The translations under genes were made by a program, and so were the position numbers. Of a stretch of 64,000 nt of DNA, positions 1 through 8,889 are shown in pieces. The notes beneath the pieces are model-generated. The model was not told the origin of the DNA. It did no database searches and saw only the letters and a list, made by a program, of their open reading frames with translations. The stretch lies in assembly GCF_000213255.1 (NCBI RefSeq), contig NC_015520.1, forward strand, positions 1,322,001 to 1,386,000, read 5' to 3'. This stretch comes from Mahella australiensis 50-1 BON. GTDB lineage: Bacteria > Bacillota > Clostridia > Mahellales > Mahellaceae. The number at the start of each line of letters is the position of its first letter. Position 1 is the first letter of the stretch.

Positions 1-1
1 C

Positions 2-67
2 GCTGATGAATTGCGATCAAAATATAATGGGTCTATAGAGGATATATTCAAGGAGGTGTTTGTCTGA
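2..67 (+). CDS. C-terminal end of an ABC transporter ATP-binding protein (partial)
   Basis: Only the last 21 codons are in the window, in the frame starting at base 2 and ending with TGA at 65-67. The tail contains LRSKYNGSIEDIFKEVF, which resembles the extreme C-terminus of ABC-2 type ATPases that end just before their permease gene. The stop overlaps the start of the next gene (TGATG), and the next gene's AAGGAGGTG Shine-Dalgarno lies inside this tail, so the two are translationally coupled. The family call rests on this short tail and on the adjacent permease; it is an inference. Confidence 0.6.
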   Translation, partial: ADELRSKYNGSIEDIFKEVFV

Positions 68-888
68 TGAATTTTGCCAGGCTGTATAAAAAGGAGTTCA
101 TGAAAGAACGCAAATCATTTGCTGTAACCCTTATCATAACGCTGGGCGTGATGCTATTCCTTTATTCGCGCATAGGGCAGTGGCCTACGGGCGTACCGAC
201 ATTTGTATCTATGACGATCATATTCGGTTTCGGCATAGCGGCATTTATCAATTGTTTCGATTATATGGGCGATGAGTGGAAACGCAACAACCACTACCTT
301 ATGCTGTCGCTGCCCGTAAAAGGCCGCGATATATTGAGCGCGAAACTGGCATGGTTTATGACCGAATTCGGCGCGCATATGCTTCTTCTGGGAGCATATA
401 CTACTGTAATGCTGCTTGCCGAGCTTAAAAGCACAGATGTCTTGAGCGCTGAGCTCTATAACGGTATAGTATTATCAGTATGGCGGTTATATGGACTCGG
501 TATGTTGCCTATGCTGTATGTATTAGCCAGTGTCGGTGTGTTGGGATTGTTTTCGTATACGGCCGGTTCCACCGTTAAAAGGTTTAATTTTTGGGTAGGG
601 GCTGTTTCATATATACTGCCCATGTGGTTGCTGTCATACATTTCCGGCAAATCCATGGAGATCTCGCCCGCATGGCTGCATATAGAATTGCCATTGAGCA
701 ACGTTCTGGCATGGCAACAGATAGAACGGGCTTTAAATAGTAACGGTACGAATGATTTTAACCTTTCCTTTTTTATGAATGGCACTTTTATAGGCATAGA
801 CATATTGGCGGTGTTGATATGGGCGGCGGGTATGATAGGGCTGTTTTTCCTGGCATCATGGCTGCTTGAGAATGTGGTGGAGGTGTAA
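67..888 (+). CDS. ABC-2 type transporter permease
   Basis: This 273-residue membrane protein begins with a short cytoplasmic N-terminus (MNFARLYKKEFMKERKS) typical of ABC-2 permeases and shows about six hydrophobic segments, near residues 18-35, 45-65, 98-117, 135-165, 172-192 and 245-268. It would form the membrane half of an exporter with the ATPase whose tail precedes it; the one-base TGATG overlap indicates coupled translation. A DUF4097 lipoprotein follows 9 bases downstream. ATPase-permease-DUF4097 groupings are common in Firmicutes, often with a GntR regulator, and act on the envelope or in drug efflux. The substrate is unknown. Confidence 0.8.
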   Translation: MNFARLYKKEFMKERKSFAVTLIITLGVMLFLYSRIGQWPTGVPTFVSMTIIFGFGIAAFINCFDYMGDEWKRNNHYLMLSLPVKGRDILSAKLAWFMTEFGAHMLLLGAYTTVMLLAELKSTDVLSAELYNGIVLSVWRLYGLGMLPMLYVLASVGVLGLFSYTAGSTVKRFNFWVGAVSYILPMWLLSYISGKSMEISPAWLHIELPLSNVLAWQQIERALNSNGTNDFNLSFFMNGTFIGIDILAVLIWAAGMIGLFFLASWLLENVVEV

Positions 889-897
889 GAGATAAGT

Positions 898-1791
898 ATG
901 AAGAAAATGTTTGCGGCGATGCTGGCAATGATACTCGCCATGGCATTGTTATCGGGATGCGGCATATATGTGAGAAGCAATGATGGTAGTATAAACGGGA
1001 ATTTCAGTACGGGTTTTGAGTTCAATACCGGTACGCCGGCATATGAGGAAAAAGGCCATAAGGCATTTTATGTCGGCAAAAGCGGGATATTGAGCATCGA
1101 GGCCGATAATGTCGAGCTGAACGTAGAGGGCGCTGATGTTCCGCAGATACAGATAGATTATGCCAAGCAGATCTTCGGCAAAAACATTGCGCAAGACGAA
1201 GCACAGGATATCATGGATCAGATGTCCGTAATAATTGAACAAAAGGGTGAGGAGGTGCACATTAAGGCCGATACGCGCAAAGGAATGAACAGTGGTATAA
1301 ATATTTCCAATCGGCTTATAGTACTGGATATAAAATTGCCGACCGATATGAGGATGACCATCGACAACGGTAACGGAGTGATAAAGATAAAGGATATGGC
1401 CGGTGACGTCGATATAGATAACGGCAATGCTTTGATAGACTTAACAGATGTCAGCGGCAATGTGGGGATAGATACAGGCAACGGTGCCATGCGATTGGCT
1501 TCCGGCAATATAGGCGATTTATCGGTCAAATCCGGCAACGGGCTGGTAGAGCTATCGCTCGGTAAGCTGACGGGAAACAGCTATGATATAACCACAGGCA
1601 ACGGCATGGTGCAATTAACGGTGCCTCAGGATATAGCGGCCGATTTTGAGATCACTACGGCACGTGGAGCGGTGGATTCGGACTTTTCTTTATCCAAGAG
1701 TAATCGGACATATACGGGTTCTGTAAACGGTGGCGGTCCGAAAATAAAGATCAGCACAGGCAACGGCATGGTGAGCGTGCAGAAGAAATGA
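898..1791 (+). CDS. DUF4097-family lipoprotein (beta-solenoid, putative adhesin)
   Basis: The 297-residue product starts with a lipoprotein signal peptide: charged KK, a hydrophobic stretch, and lipobox LLSGC ending at residue 21. From about residue 148 it carries regularly spaced strand repeats, each built around GNG or GNA turns (IDNGNGVIKI, IDNGNALIDL, IDTGNGAMRL, KSGNGLVELS, TTGNGMVQLT, STGNGMVSVQ), the pattern of DUF4097/DUF2807 right-handed beta-solenoids. It is expected on the outer face of the membrane. A GGAGGTG Shine-Dalgarno overlaps the end of the upstream permease gene, so it belongs to that operon. Its molecular role is not known; a part in envelope-stress sensing is inferred from related operons. 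Confidence 0.82.
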   Translation: MKKMFAAMLAMILAMALLSGCGIYVRSNDGSINGNFSTGFEFNTGTPAYEEKGHKAFYVGKSGILSIEADNVELNVEGADVPQIQIDYAKQIFGKNIAQDEAQDIMDQMSVIIEQKGEEVHIKADTRKGMNSGINISNRLIVLDIKLPTDMRMTIDNGNGVIKIKDMAGDVDIDNGNALIDLTDVSGNVGIDTGNGAMRLASGNIGDLSVKSGNGLVELSLGKLTGNSYDITTGNGMVQLTVPQDIAADFEITTARGAVDSDFSLSKSNRTYTGSVNGGGPKIKISTGNGMVSVQKK

Positions 1792-1830
1792 CATATTTAG
1801 TGTAAATTAATTTGACGGGGGATGATATCG

Positions 1831-2760
1831 ATGATAGAGGTTAAAGGGCTTATAAGGTGTTATGGCGATATAAAGGCCGTAAACGGCGTGTCGTTTGAAG
1901 TGAAGGACGATGAAATACTGGGCCTGCTGGGGCCGAACGGCGCCGGCAAGACCACCGTCATATCTATGATATGCGGGCTTTTGAAGCCCGACGGCGGAGA
2001 TATATTGTTTGATGGCAAAAGCGTTGTGAAGGAGCCTATGATATTAAAGCGGATTATGGGCGTAGTGCCTCAGGAGATAGCTCTTTATCCCACGCTTACC
2101 GCCAGAGAAAATCTCAATTTTTGGGGGCGTATGTACGGCCTGTCGGGCAAAACATTGAACCAACGCATAAATAGTGTATTGGACATAATGGGCCTGTCCG
2201 ACAGGGCTGATGATCGTATCGACAAGTATTCCGGGGGCATGAAACGACGCATAAATATAGCCGCGGCTTTGTTGCATGATCCCAGGCTCCTGATCATGGA
2301 TGAACCCACCGTCGGCATAGATCCGCAGTCGCGCAATCATATACTGGAAACGACCAAGCGGCTGAATCAGCAAGGCATGACTATCATATATACAAGCCAC
2401 TATATGGAAGAAGTGGAGTATCTGTGCGACAGGGTGGCCATCATGGATCACGGCCGGTTCATAGCCATGGGTACCAAGGATGAGCTGAGGGCCATGGTGG
2501 GAAGCATCGACAGGGTTATTATAGAGCTGGTTATGGACGGACAAAGTCTATACGATGTTCTTAAAGCGCTGGATTTCGTACGGAATGTTTCGGTAAATGA
2601 AATGTCATTGGAGGTTTTGATGTGCGACGCTAAAGCGCATTTAGTGGAGCTGATATCATCGATCACCGGGCATGGCGGCGATATAGTGTCGGTGAAGGTG
2701 GAGGAACCCAATCTGGAGAGTGTATTTTTGCATCTGACCGGCCGCAACTTGAGGGATTGA
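1831..2760 (+). CDS. ABC transporter ATP-binding protein (ABC-2 export type)
   Basis: A single nucleotide-binding domain of 309 residues. Walker A is GPNGAGKTT at about 34-42, the signature YSGGMKRR at 133-140, and Walker B LLIMDEPT at 153-160 followed by the D-loop region. The C-terminal extension of about 90 residues is usual for DrrA/CcmA-like exporters. An in-frame ATG at 1822 exists, but the GGGGG Shine-Dalgarno at 1817-1821 abuts it; the ATG at 1831 has a 9-base spacing and begins MIEVKGL as family members do. It should energise the two permeases that follow almost without gaps. Substrate unknown, probably a drug, lipid or peptide. Confidence 0.9.
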   Translation: MIEVKGLIRCYGDIKAVNGVSFEVKDDEILGLLGPNGAGKTTVISMICGLLKPDGGDILFDGKSVVKEPMILKRIMGVVPQEIALYPTLTARENLNFWGRMYGLSGKTLNQRINSVLDIMGLSDRADDRIDKYSGGMKRRINIAAALLHDPRLLIMDEPTVGIDPQSRNHILETTKRLNQQGMTIIYTSHYMEEVEYLCDRVAIMDHGRFIAMGTKDELRAMVGSIDRVIIELVMDGQSLYDVLKALDFVRNVSVNEMSLEVLMCDAKAHLVELISSITGHGGDIVSVKVEEPNLESVFLHLTGRNLRD

Positions 2761-2770
2761 GGTGACCGAT

Positions 2771-3973
2771 GTGAAAATACTGCATATGTTGGCAAAGGAT
2801 TTGCGCGTATATACCCGTGACCGCATGGCGTTGTTGATCAATCTGGTGATGCCTATAGTGCTGATAGGCATACTCGGAGCAGCGTTGGGCCCGATGTTTT
2901 CCGGGGCCAGTCCGGGCGTCAATCAGTTTGCCGTGGCTGTGACGGATAAGGATGGGGGCACATTGGCGCGTCAGTTGGTGGACGATATACTGAGTGGCGA
3001 AATGGGCGATATGGTCAAAGTAAATGAAATACCGGAGGATCAGGCTGTGGAGTCGGTTGCAGACGACTCGGCCGTTGCCGCTGTCATAATACCGGCCGGC
3101 TTTACGCAGGCAATAGAACAGGGCAGATCAACTGAGCTTCGCGTTGTGGCCGGTCCGCAGTCCAGTGTTAGCGCCGGCGTCGTCTATCAGGTTATGCAAA
3201 GCTACAGCATGGGCGTATCGTCGGTAAAGGCCGGGACAGAGGCGGTATTGCAGGTATTGAGCGCAGCCGGCGTACCGTTCCAGGCGCAAGCGGTGATGGG
3301 TACATCGATGCAGGGGCTGTCGTCGGTGCAGGATGATGCCGTCAATGCTGTGTCTTTCAGTCAACAGACCGTCGATGACGATGATATCACGGCCATGCAA
3401 TATTACGCGGCGGCCATGCTGGCCATGTTCTCCATGTTTATGGCCATGACCGGCGTATCGTCTATATTGGAGGAACGCGAAAACCGTACGTTGTATAGGC
3501 TGTATGGCACCGGCGCGGCCAAGTGGCAGATAATGAGCAGCAAGCTTATTAGCACATGGCTCAGCGCTTTTATAGATGCTTTGATCTTGATGCTGTTCAC
3601 GCGCTACGCCTTCGGCGTGGACTGGGGCGATGGCATAGCGGCTGTTCTGGTGGCGATGGCCACTGTATTTGCGGCTACGGGTTTTGCCATGATAATAGCG
3701 GCCGTCGCTCGCACGTCCAAGGCCGCAGGTGGTTTGTCCTCGGTGCTTATACAGGCTATGAGCGCGCTGGGCGGCAGCATGTTTCCGTTATATGCTTTTT
3801 CGGGCGTTATGAAAACCATAAGCAAGGGCACGATAAATTATTGGTCGCTGCAAGGTTTTTTAAGCCTTATGGGAGGCCAAACCATATCGGCCGTTGCCAT
3901 GCCCCTGATCATATTGACGGTCGTAGGGGGAGCGGGACTATGCATAGGCGTAGCCGCGCTGAGGATGGATTGA
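2771..3973 (+). CDS. ABC-2 type permease, first of a pair
   Basis: A 400-residue permease with one N-terminal membrane segment (about 20-42), a large extracytoplasmic domain (about 45-210) and five further segments in the C-terminal half, the usual YhgE/NatB/DrrB-like layout. The GTG at 2771 is preferred over the in-frame GTG at 2762 because TGAGGTGA just upstream then has normal spacing. The extracytoplasmic part has VAVTDKDGGTLARQLVDD, shared in style with the next gene (IAVADSDNSALSKSIVEA), so the two are paralogues that probably form a heterodimer driven by the ATPase at 1831. Start codon choice is moderately certain. Confidence 0.82.
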   Translation: MKILHMLAKDLRVYTRDRMALLINLVMPIVLIGILGAALGPMFSGASPGVNQFAVAVTDKDGGTLARQLVDDILSGEMGDMVKVNEIPEDQAVESVADDSAVAAVIIPAGFTQAIEQGRSTELRVVAGPQSSVSAGVVYQVMQSYSMGVSSVKAGTEAVLQVLSAAGVPFQAQAVMGTSMQGLSSVQDDAVNAVSFSQQTVDDDDITAMQYYAAAMLAMFSMFMAMTGVSSILEERENRTLYRLYGTGAAKWQIMSSKLISTWLSAFIDALILMLFTRYAFGVDWGDGIAAVLVAMATVFAATGFAMIIAAVARTSKAAGGLSSVLIQAMSALGGSMFPLYAFSGVMKTISKGTINYWSLQGFLSLMGGQTISAVAMPLIILTVVGGAGLCIGVAALRMD

Positions 3974-3986
3974 AGGGGGAGAGGGT

Positions 3987-5210
3987 ATGCGCAAAGCGAT
4001 TGAAATAATAAAGATCATGCTTTTGCAGACATGGAAGGACAAAAGCAATATAGTGTGGATGGTGGCGTTGCCTGTCTTATTCAGCTTTATATTCGGTTCA
4101 ATGACCGGCGGCAGCGGTGGGAATATGCCAAAAGACGATATACCGATAGCTGTAGCCGACTCGGATAATTCGGCGCTCTCTAAAAGCATCGTGGAGGCTG
4201 TAGATCAAAACGAGCGCTATATTGTTGAGATGATCGAAGAGGATGCGCTGCGCAGCGGCGTCATGGATGGCGATTATGGCGCCGGGCTTATAATACCGGC
4301 GGGATTAGAGGCGTCTGTGGCAAACGGGGAATCGGTGTTGCAGTGCCGCCTGGTGGCCATGGATATGTCCAATATAGCCATGGGTGTATCGCAGACAGCA
4401 ATAACGCAGATTCAACAATATGTTACGGCTTATCAGGCGGGGGAGATAGCCGCGGATTACATAGCCGAATCATCGCGCAGCGGCTCCGTTGACGCCGAGC
4501 AAGCAGGGAAGCTGGCATATGATGCTACCATGGCCAACTTGAAAGAACAGCCGTTGATAGATGTGGAATATAGCTTGGCCGGCCAACCGGATGAACCGAA
4601 CCAGGATCCGTTATCAAGCATGAACAGGGTATTCGCGGGTTTTATGATTATGTTCGTCATGTTTACGGTGACATATGCCGCCGGGGATATACTGGATGAG
4701 AAGAGGTATAATACGTGGTCGCGCCTGCTGGCCGCACCGGTAAGCCGTGCCAGCATAATGGGGGGTAAGCTGGGCGGCGCGTACATACTCGGCGTTATAC
4801 AGATAGCGATATTGCTGGGAATAGGCATACCACTGTTCGGTGTGGAATTATCTGGCAATGCGACGGGCGCTTTGGCCGTCATGGCGGCTTTTATGTTTAC
4901 TGTCACAGGCATAGGCTTGTTTATGTCTACCATTGTAAAGACCATGGGCCAGTTACAAGGATTGGGGGCATTGGTTATAACGGCTACCAGCATGCTGGCC
5001 GGTGTATTCTGGCCGGTGGAGCTCACGTCGGACACAATGCAGGCAATAGCGAAGTTTATACCGCAATACTGGGCTATAAAGGGCTTTACCGATGCTACGG
5101 TCGCAAACGCTTCCATGTCGACGTTATGGCCGGTCATAGGCATGCTGCTCCTGTTCGCAGCGGCATTTTTCACGGCGGCTGCCATAAGGCTGCGCTATCA
5201 GGTTGAATAG
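3987..5210 (+). CDS. ABC-2 type permease, second of a pair
   Basis: A 407-residue permease, 13 bases after its paralogue, with a clear GGGGGAGAGG ribosome-binding site. The architecture matches: N-terminal membrane segment near 25-38, an extracytoplasmic domain to about residue 215, then a cluster of five to six membrane segments with the conserved ILDEKRYNTWSRLLAAPVS stretch of ABC-2 permeases before the second membrane block. It is the last gene of the ATPase-permease-permease operon; about 100 bases separate it from the two-component system. Efflux role inferred from the family. Confidence 0.85.
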   Translation: MRKAIEIIKIMLLQTWKDKSNIVWMVALPVLFSFIFGSMTGGSGGNMPKDDIPIAVADSDNSALSKSIVEAVDQNERYIVEMIEEDALRSGVMDGDYGAGLIIPAGLEASVANGESVLQCRLVAMDMSNIAMGVSQTAITQIQQYVTAYQAGEIAADYIAESSRSGSVDAEQAGKLAYDATMANLKEQPLIDVEYSLAGQPDEPNQDPLSSMNRVFAGFMIMFVMFTVTYAAGDILDEKRYNTWSRLLAAPVSRASIMGGKLGGAYILGVIQIAILLGIGIPLFGVELSGNATGALAVMAAFMFTVTGIGLFMSTIVKTMGQLQGLGALVITATSMLAGVFWPVELTSDTMQAIAKFIPQYWAIKGFTDATVANASMSTLWPVIGMLLLFAAAFFTAAAIRLRYQVE

Positions 5211-5255
5211 TCTCCGGTATAAGCATAACAGCTCGAATTAGACACCTGTTTCTTC

Positions 5256-5316
5256 TTTACACCGAGGTGATAGTGTAATAAAATAATCCTAGGATACATT
5301 GAGAGAAGGATTATTT
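5256..5316 (+). promoter_or_regulatory. Promoter and palindromic operator-like repeats of the response regulator gene
   Basis: A sigma-A-like promoter TTTACA (5256-5261), 17-base spacer, TAAAAT (5279-5284) precedes the response regulator. Across and just after the -10 lies a perfect palindrome ATCCTAGGAT (5286-5295) and a third half-copy AGGATTATTT (5307-5316), which forms an inverted repeat with AAATAATCCT (5281-5290). Because transcription should start near 5291, the repeats are better read as a DNA operator than as an RNA hairpin. AGAAGGA at 5304-5310 is the Shine-Dalgarno for the ATG at 5318. Confidence 0.5.
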
Positions 5317-5317
5317 A

Positions 5318-6007
5318 ATGAAGCAAATACTTATTATAGAAGACGAAAAGCCTATACGCGAGTTTATAAAAATCGGATTCGAACGCAGCGGCTATAGCAT
5401 AGTGGAGGCTACCACAGGAGAAGATGGTATAAGAAAAGCGAGAGAACAAACACCAGATATGGTGATATTAGATATAATACTCCCAGGCATAGACGGCTTT
5501 AATGTGTGCAAGACATTAAGACAGGAGTTTCCGAGGATGGGCATTATAATGCTTACGGCGCGTAACCTTGAAATGGATAGGATCATGGGGTTGGAATACG
5601 GTGCGGATGACTATGTTATCAAACCCTTTAATCCTTTGGAATTGATATTACGGGCCGAGGCGATATTGAAAAGGCTGCATGGGAATAGCCAAACATCGGA
5701 TAGGGAAACGTTGACGAGCGGGCCGTTCAAGATTGCAACTTATGCCCAAAAGGTGTATAAACATGGCATGGAAATAGAGCTGACGCCTAAGGAATATCTA
5801 TTGTTGGAGACATTGATCAGCCATCCCAATGTGGTTATGAGTAAGGACAAGCTCCTCGATATCGTATGGGGATATGAATTCGATGGGGATTCAAAAAGCG
5901 TCGATGTGCAGGTTCACCGTTTAAGGAAGAAGATCGAGGACGACCCGGCAAAGCCGAGATATATAGAAACGGTTTGGGGTATCGGCTATAGGTGGAAAGA
6001 AAGATGA
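5318..6007 (+). CDS. OmpR/PhoB-family response regulator
   Basis: A 229-residue regulator. The receiver domain (1-120) has the acidic pocket EDE near 8-10, phospho-acceptor Asp52 in VILDIILPG, the switch Thr in MLTARN and Lys in VIKPF. The C-terminal domain (about 130-229) is a winged helix with the family signatures ELTPKEYLLLE and VDVQVHRLRKKI, and the ending ETVWGIGYRW. It would be phosphorylated by the adjacent histidine kinase and bind repeated DNA sites. The upstream palindromes suggest autoregulation, and the GGTTACAAA boxes near the deacetylase gene at 9.8-9.9 kb are possible targets; both are inference. Confidence 0.93.
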   Translation: MKQILIIEDEKPIREFIKIGFERSGYSIVEATTGEDGIRKAREQTPDMVILDIILPGIDGFNVCKTLRQEFPRMGIIMLTARNLEMDRIMGLEYGADDYVIKPFNPLELILRAEAILKRLHGNSQTSDRETLTSGPFKIATYAQKVYKHGMEIELTPKEYLLLETLISHPNVVMSKDKLLDIVWGYEFDGDSKSVDVQVHRLRKKIEDDPAKPRYIETVWGIGYRWKER

Positions 6008-6019
6008 GCGTTATCCGAA

Positions 6020-7453
6020 ATGCGTACCGATAGATCGCGCAGGAGCATCAGGACGAGGTTGATATGGAGTTTTGCTGGTATAATCATCATAAGCATAACG
6101 ATCTTCATTCTTATACTGAGCGTATTCATAAAACAGTACTACTATAAAAGCATAGAGGAGGTTTTGACAAATCAGATAAAGCTTTCCGCTGATTTCTATG
6201 AGCGTTATTTTTCCGATGCATCGCTGTATGACAATATTTTGAACAATGTAGATGTATTCTGGCAGCAAACGCCCGCTCAGGTGCAAATAGTCGATATATC
6301 GGGTAAGGTGCTTATGGATTCTATATCCATGAAACAGGAACAGCCATTGAATACGGCTGATTTCACGCAGGCCGTAAGCGGTGGTCTGGGGACATGGATC
6401 GGTTACACCGATTATGATGATCAAGCGGTGATGGCGGTTGCTTATCCGTTGAAGGCCGATGGGCAGATAGTGGGAGTTTTGAGATTTATAACGTCATTAG
6501 GTATAGTAGATGCCCAGATAAACAGCATGATAATCGTATTTATCCTGATAGGGCTTATAGCTGTGGCTACTGCAGGCATCATAAGCCTTGTGCTATCCAA
6601 CGATATAATAAATCCAATCAGTGAGGTAACTAAGGCAGCTCAAAGAATGGCACAGGGCGATTTCAATACGCGAAGCCGTAAACGTTCCAATGACGAGATA
6701 GGCCAATTGTCGGATACATTGAACTATATGGCCGGTGAGATCATTAAAAAAGAGAAGCTCAAGGACGAATTTATAGCCTCCGTATCCCATGAATTGCGCA
6801 CCCCTTTAACGGCTATAAAAGGGTGGGCGATTATACTCGATACAGATGATATGGACGATCGCAAGCTTTTGAAAGAGGGGTTAGGTATAATCAGTAATGA
6901 GGCAGACAGATTGTCCTCTATAGTTGAAGATTTATTGGATTTTTCTAAACTTGCTTCAGGCAAGATGAGGCTTAATAGAAGAAAAACCGATGTCAAATCC
7001 GTTGCAGAATATGTAAAGACGCATATGGCTCCTGTTGCCGAGCGCAACGCTATCCAATTTACAACCCAATGTCGCGATGATATACCTGTTGCCTATATGG
7101 ACGCTGACCGCATGAAACAGGTGTTGATAAATGTACTGGATAATGCATTTAAGTTTACTGATACCGGCGGAGAGGTAGAGCTCATGGCATGGGCGGAAAA
7201 TGGGCATTTGATATTCGACGTCAAAGACAACGGATCCGGCATCGATGAGGAGGATCTTGCTCACATAAAGCAGAAATTTTACAAAGGTAAAAACAGCAAA
7301 GCGTCCAGCGGCTTGGGCTTATCTATAGCCGATGAAATCGTAAGGCTGCATGGTGGGTCAATGGATATCGACAGTAGCTTAAACGAGGGAACAACGGTTA
7401 CTATAAGGATACCGCTTGAACAAGGTGTTGGGGGGCCGTATATTGAAAACTAA
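6020..7453 (+). CDS. Sensor histidine kinase (membrane, HAMP)
   Basis: A 477-residue kinase: membrane segments near 15-37 and 168-192 enclose an extracytoplasmic sensor domain of about 130 residues; a HAMP domain follows (about 193-245), then the HisKA domain with His257 in SVSHELRTPLTA, and a HATPase_c domain with N-box NVLDNAFKF, G1-box DNGSGID and GLGLSI. It is 12 bases after the response regulator. The ribosome-binding site is weak, so it may depend on coupled translation. It should sense an envelope signal; the ligand is unknown. The following lipoprotein gene overlaps its 3' end and may be an accessory factor. Confidence 0.92.
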   Translation: MRTDRSRRSIRTRLIWSFAGIIIISITIFILILSVFIKQYYYKSIEEVLTNQIKLSADFYERYFSDASLYDNILNNVDVFWQQTPAQVQIVDISGKVLMDSISMKQEQPLNTADFTQAVSGGLGTWIGYTDYDDQAVMAVAYPLKADGQIVGVLRFITSLGIVDAQINSMIIVFILIGLIAVATAGIISLVLSNDIINPISEVTKAAQRMAQGDFNTRSRKRSNDEIGQLSDTLNYMAGEIIKKEKLKDEFIASVSHELRTPLTAIKGWAIILDTDDMDDRKLLKEGLGIISNEADRLSSIVEDLLDFSKLASGKMRLNRRKTDVKSVAEYVKTHMAPVAERNAIQFTTQCRDDIPVAYMDADRMKQVLINVLDNAFKFTDTGGEVELMAWAENGHLIFDVKDNGSGIDEEDLAHIKQKFYKGKNSKASSGLGLSIADEIVRLHGGSMDIDSSLNEGTTVTIRIPLEQGVGGPYIEN

Positions 7454-8882
7454 ACTATATTTATTATTGGTAATATTATTATCCTTGCCGTTGAGCGGAT
7501 GCCAATGGATTACAAGCTTTGATTCTACGGGCAGTATCGTTGCGCCCGATAACGATTTATTGCCGCTTGAAGGGCTATGGGATATCGATGATTTCAAACC
7601 CATTTCAGAAGAAGCTGGCAGCCAAAGCACGGCTTGTATAGGCCAAAAAGCTGCTTTTTCGAAAAACGAGGCGTTTGTAGCCGGAGAGATTTCTGATAAT
7701 GTAACTTACAGGATTAGGAGCGTTAAGACTACCGACTATTTTTTGTTTAATTATGATATAGAACCAGGCTATATTGGTATAAACAGCTCATTTATCGATA
7801 TTATATCGATATTTTCTTCCGATAAGCTATTCTGCGACTTTATATACCTCAATGCAAAAGAAGGCTTGATGTATGCGGATGGCGGATTTTATCACCTAAA
7901 AAAACTGTCCGATGAACCTGGCGACATCGATTCATATACCAGCGATCGCCAAGAGCCTAAAGACGTTGCAGCAAAAATACCGGCTATTTTGCGCTCAGGC
8001 GTGCTATTGGGTTTGCGCAGTCAAAATAATGAGGGTTATGCATATAGAACTTTATGGATAGCGTCGACCGATACGAGGATTCATCCGATATTGGAAACAA
8101 AGGACCTATTCGTACCGCGCAAAAGCGGATTCTGGAAGGTGGGCATACAGACGTATAAAACAGGAGATGTTATGCAGGATATATTATTTGCACGTCCTAT
8201 AAATAAAGCCGATATATCCAAGCAGGCGTCAGATGAGTTTGAAGAACCTATTGAGCAGCATATAACGTTTGTCAGCGATGATTACGTGGCTGTGGAATAT
8301 CAAAATAGTTCTGATGACGATAGATTTTATGTATTGCCGTTGGATGACGTCAGCAAACTTAAAGGGGTACGTATATCCGATGTTTTAGGACAAGATGCAA
8401 AGAATACCTTCTTGCGTTCTGCACAGGCTCATCTGTCATCGTTAGAACAACAGATGCCTGACGACATATCGTCGATTATAAGCGATGATAACTTCACGCT
8501 GGAGAGAAGGAATGGGCATTGGGTTATAAAAGGCAGGCTTAATATGAGCGGCAGACAGGAAGATTTTACTGTAGGCGTTATGCCGAGCGATAAACTTGTA
8601 AATTATGATGATTTGTGCCTATCATGGAATGATATAAAGGAGGAGGTACCATCAGCATCGGATGCTTATACATCGCCTAATAAAGATGTTTTAATAGCCT
8701 TGGGAAATAATTTTCTATCTATATATGCTATAAGGGATGGTGTTATATCGTCAAAGCCGGCTAGAAAAATCACCATAAAAGAAGGAGAAACAGTAGTTAT
8801 GGCCGAATGGGCCATGGGCAGTTATGTACCCAAATGGGAGGAAAGCTTTTCTAAGACTAACCCATTAGTAGTACGCAAGTAA
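7443..8882 (+). CDS. Lipoprotein of unknown function coupled to a two-component system
   Basis: With a TTG start at 7443 preceded by a GGGGGG ribosome-binding tract inside the kinase gene, the product is 479 residues and begins directly with a lipoprotein signal peptide (LKTKLYLLLVILLSLPLSGC). An ATG at 7416 would add nine residues that spoil the charged n-region. The rest is soluble, rich in Asp and Ser, with no motif I recognise; it probably folds into beta-rich extracytoplasmic domains. Its 11-base overlap with the kinase gene argues that it is co-translated with it and might be a signal-sensing partner, which is inference. It ends 7 bases from a convergent gene. Confidence 0.75.
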   Translation: MKTKLYLLLVILLSLPLSGCQWITSFDSTGSIVAPDNDLLPLEGLWDIDDFKPISEEAGSQSTACIGQKAAFSKNEAFVAGEISDNVTYRIRSVKTTDYFLFNYDIEPGYIGINSSFIDIISIFSSDKLFCDFIYLNAKEGLMYADGGFYHLKKLSDEPGDIDSYTSDRQEPKDVAAKIPAILRSGVLLGLRSQNNEGYAYRTLWIASTDTRIHPILETKDLFVPRKSGFWKVGIQTYKTGDVMQDILFARPINKADISKQASDEFEEPIEQHITFVSDDYVAVEYQNSSDDDRFYVLPLDDVSKLKGVRISDVLGQDAKNTFLRSAQAHLSSLEQQMPDDISSIISDDNFTLERRNGHWVIKGRLNMSGRQEDFTVGVMPSDKLVNYDDLCLSWNDIKEEVPSASDAYTSPNKDVLIALGNNFLSIYAIRDGVISSKPARKITIKEGETVVMAEWAMGSYVPKWEESFSKTNPLVVRK

Positions 8883-8889
8883 GGCTGGA

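Noticed and set aside
456-1025. 189-codon minus-strand open frame across the permease/DUF4097 junction
   Set aside because: Low-complexity shadow of two well-supported plus-strand genes.
4457-5185. 242-codon minus-strand open frame inside the second ABC-2 permease
   Set aside because: It mirrors the codon pattern of the real gene, has no ribosome-binding site, and no recognisable motif.
5281-5316. RNA hairpin hiding the response regulator's ribosome-binding site
   Set aside because: The likely promoter puts the transcription start near 5291, so the left arm would not be in the RNA.
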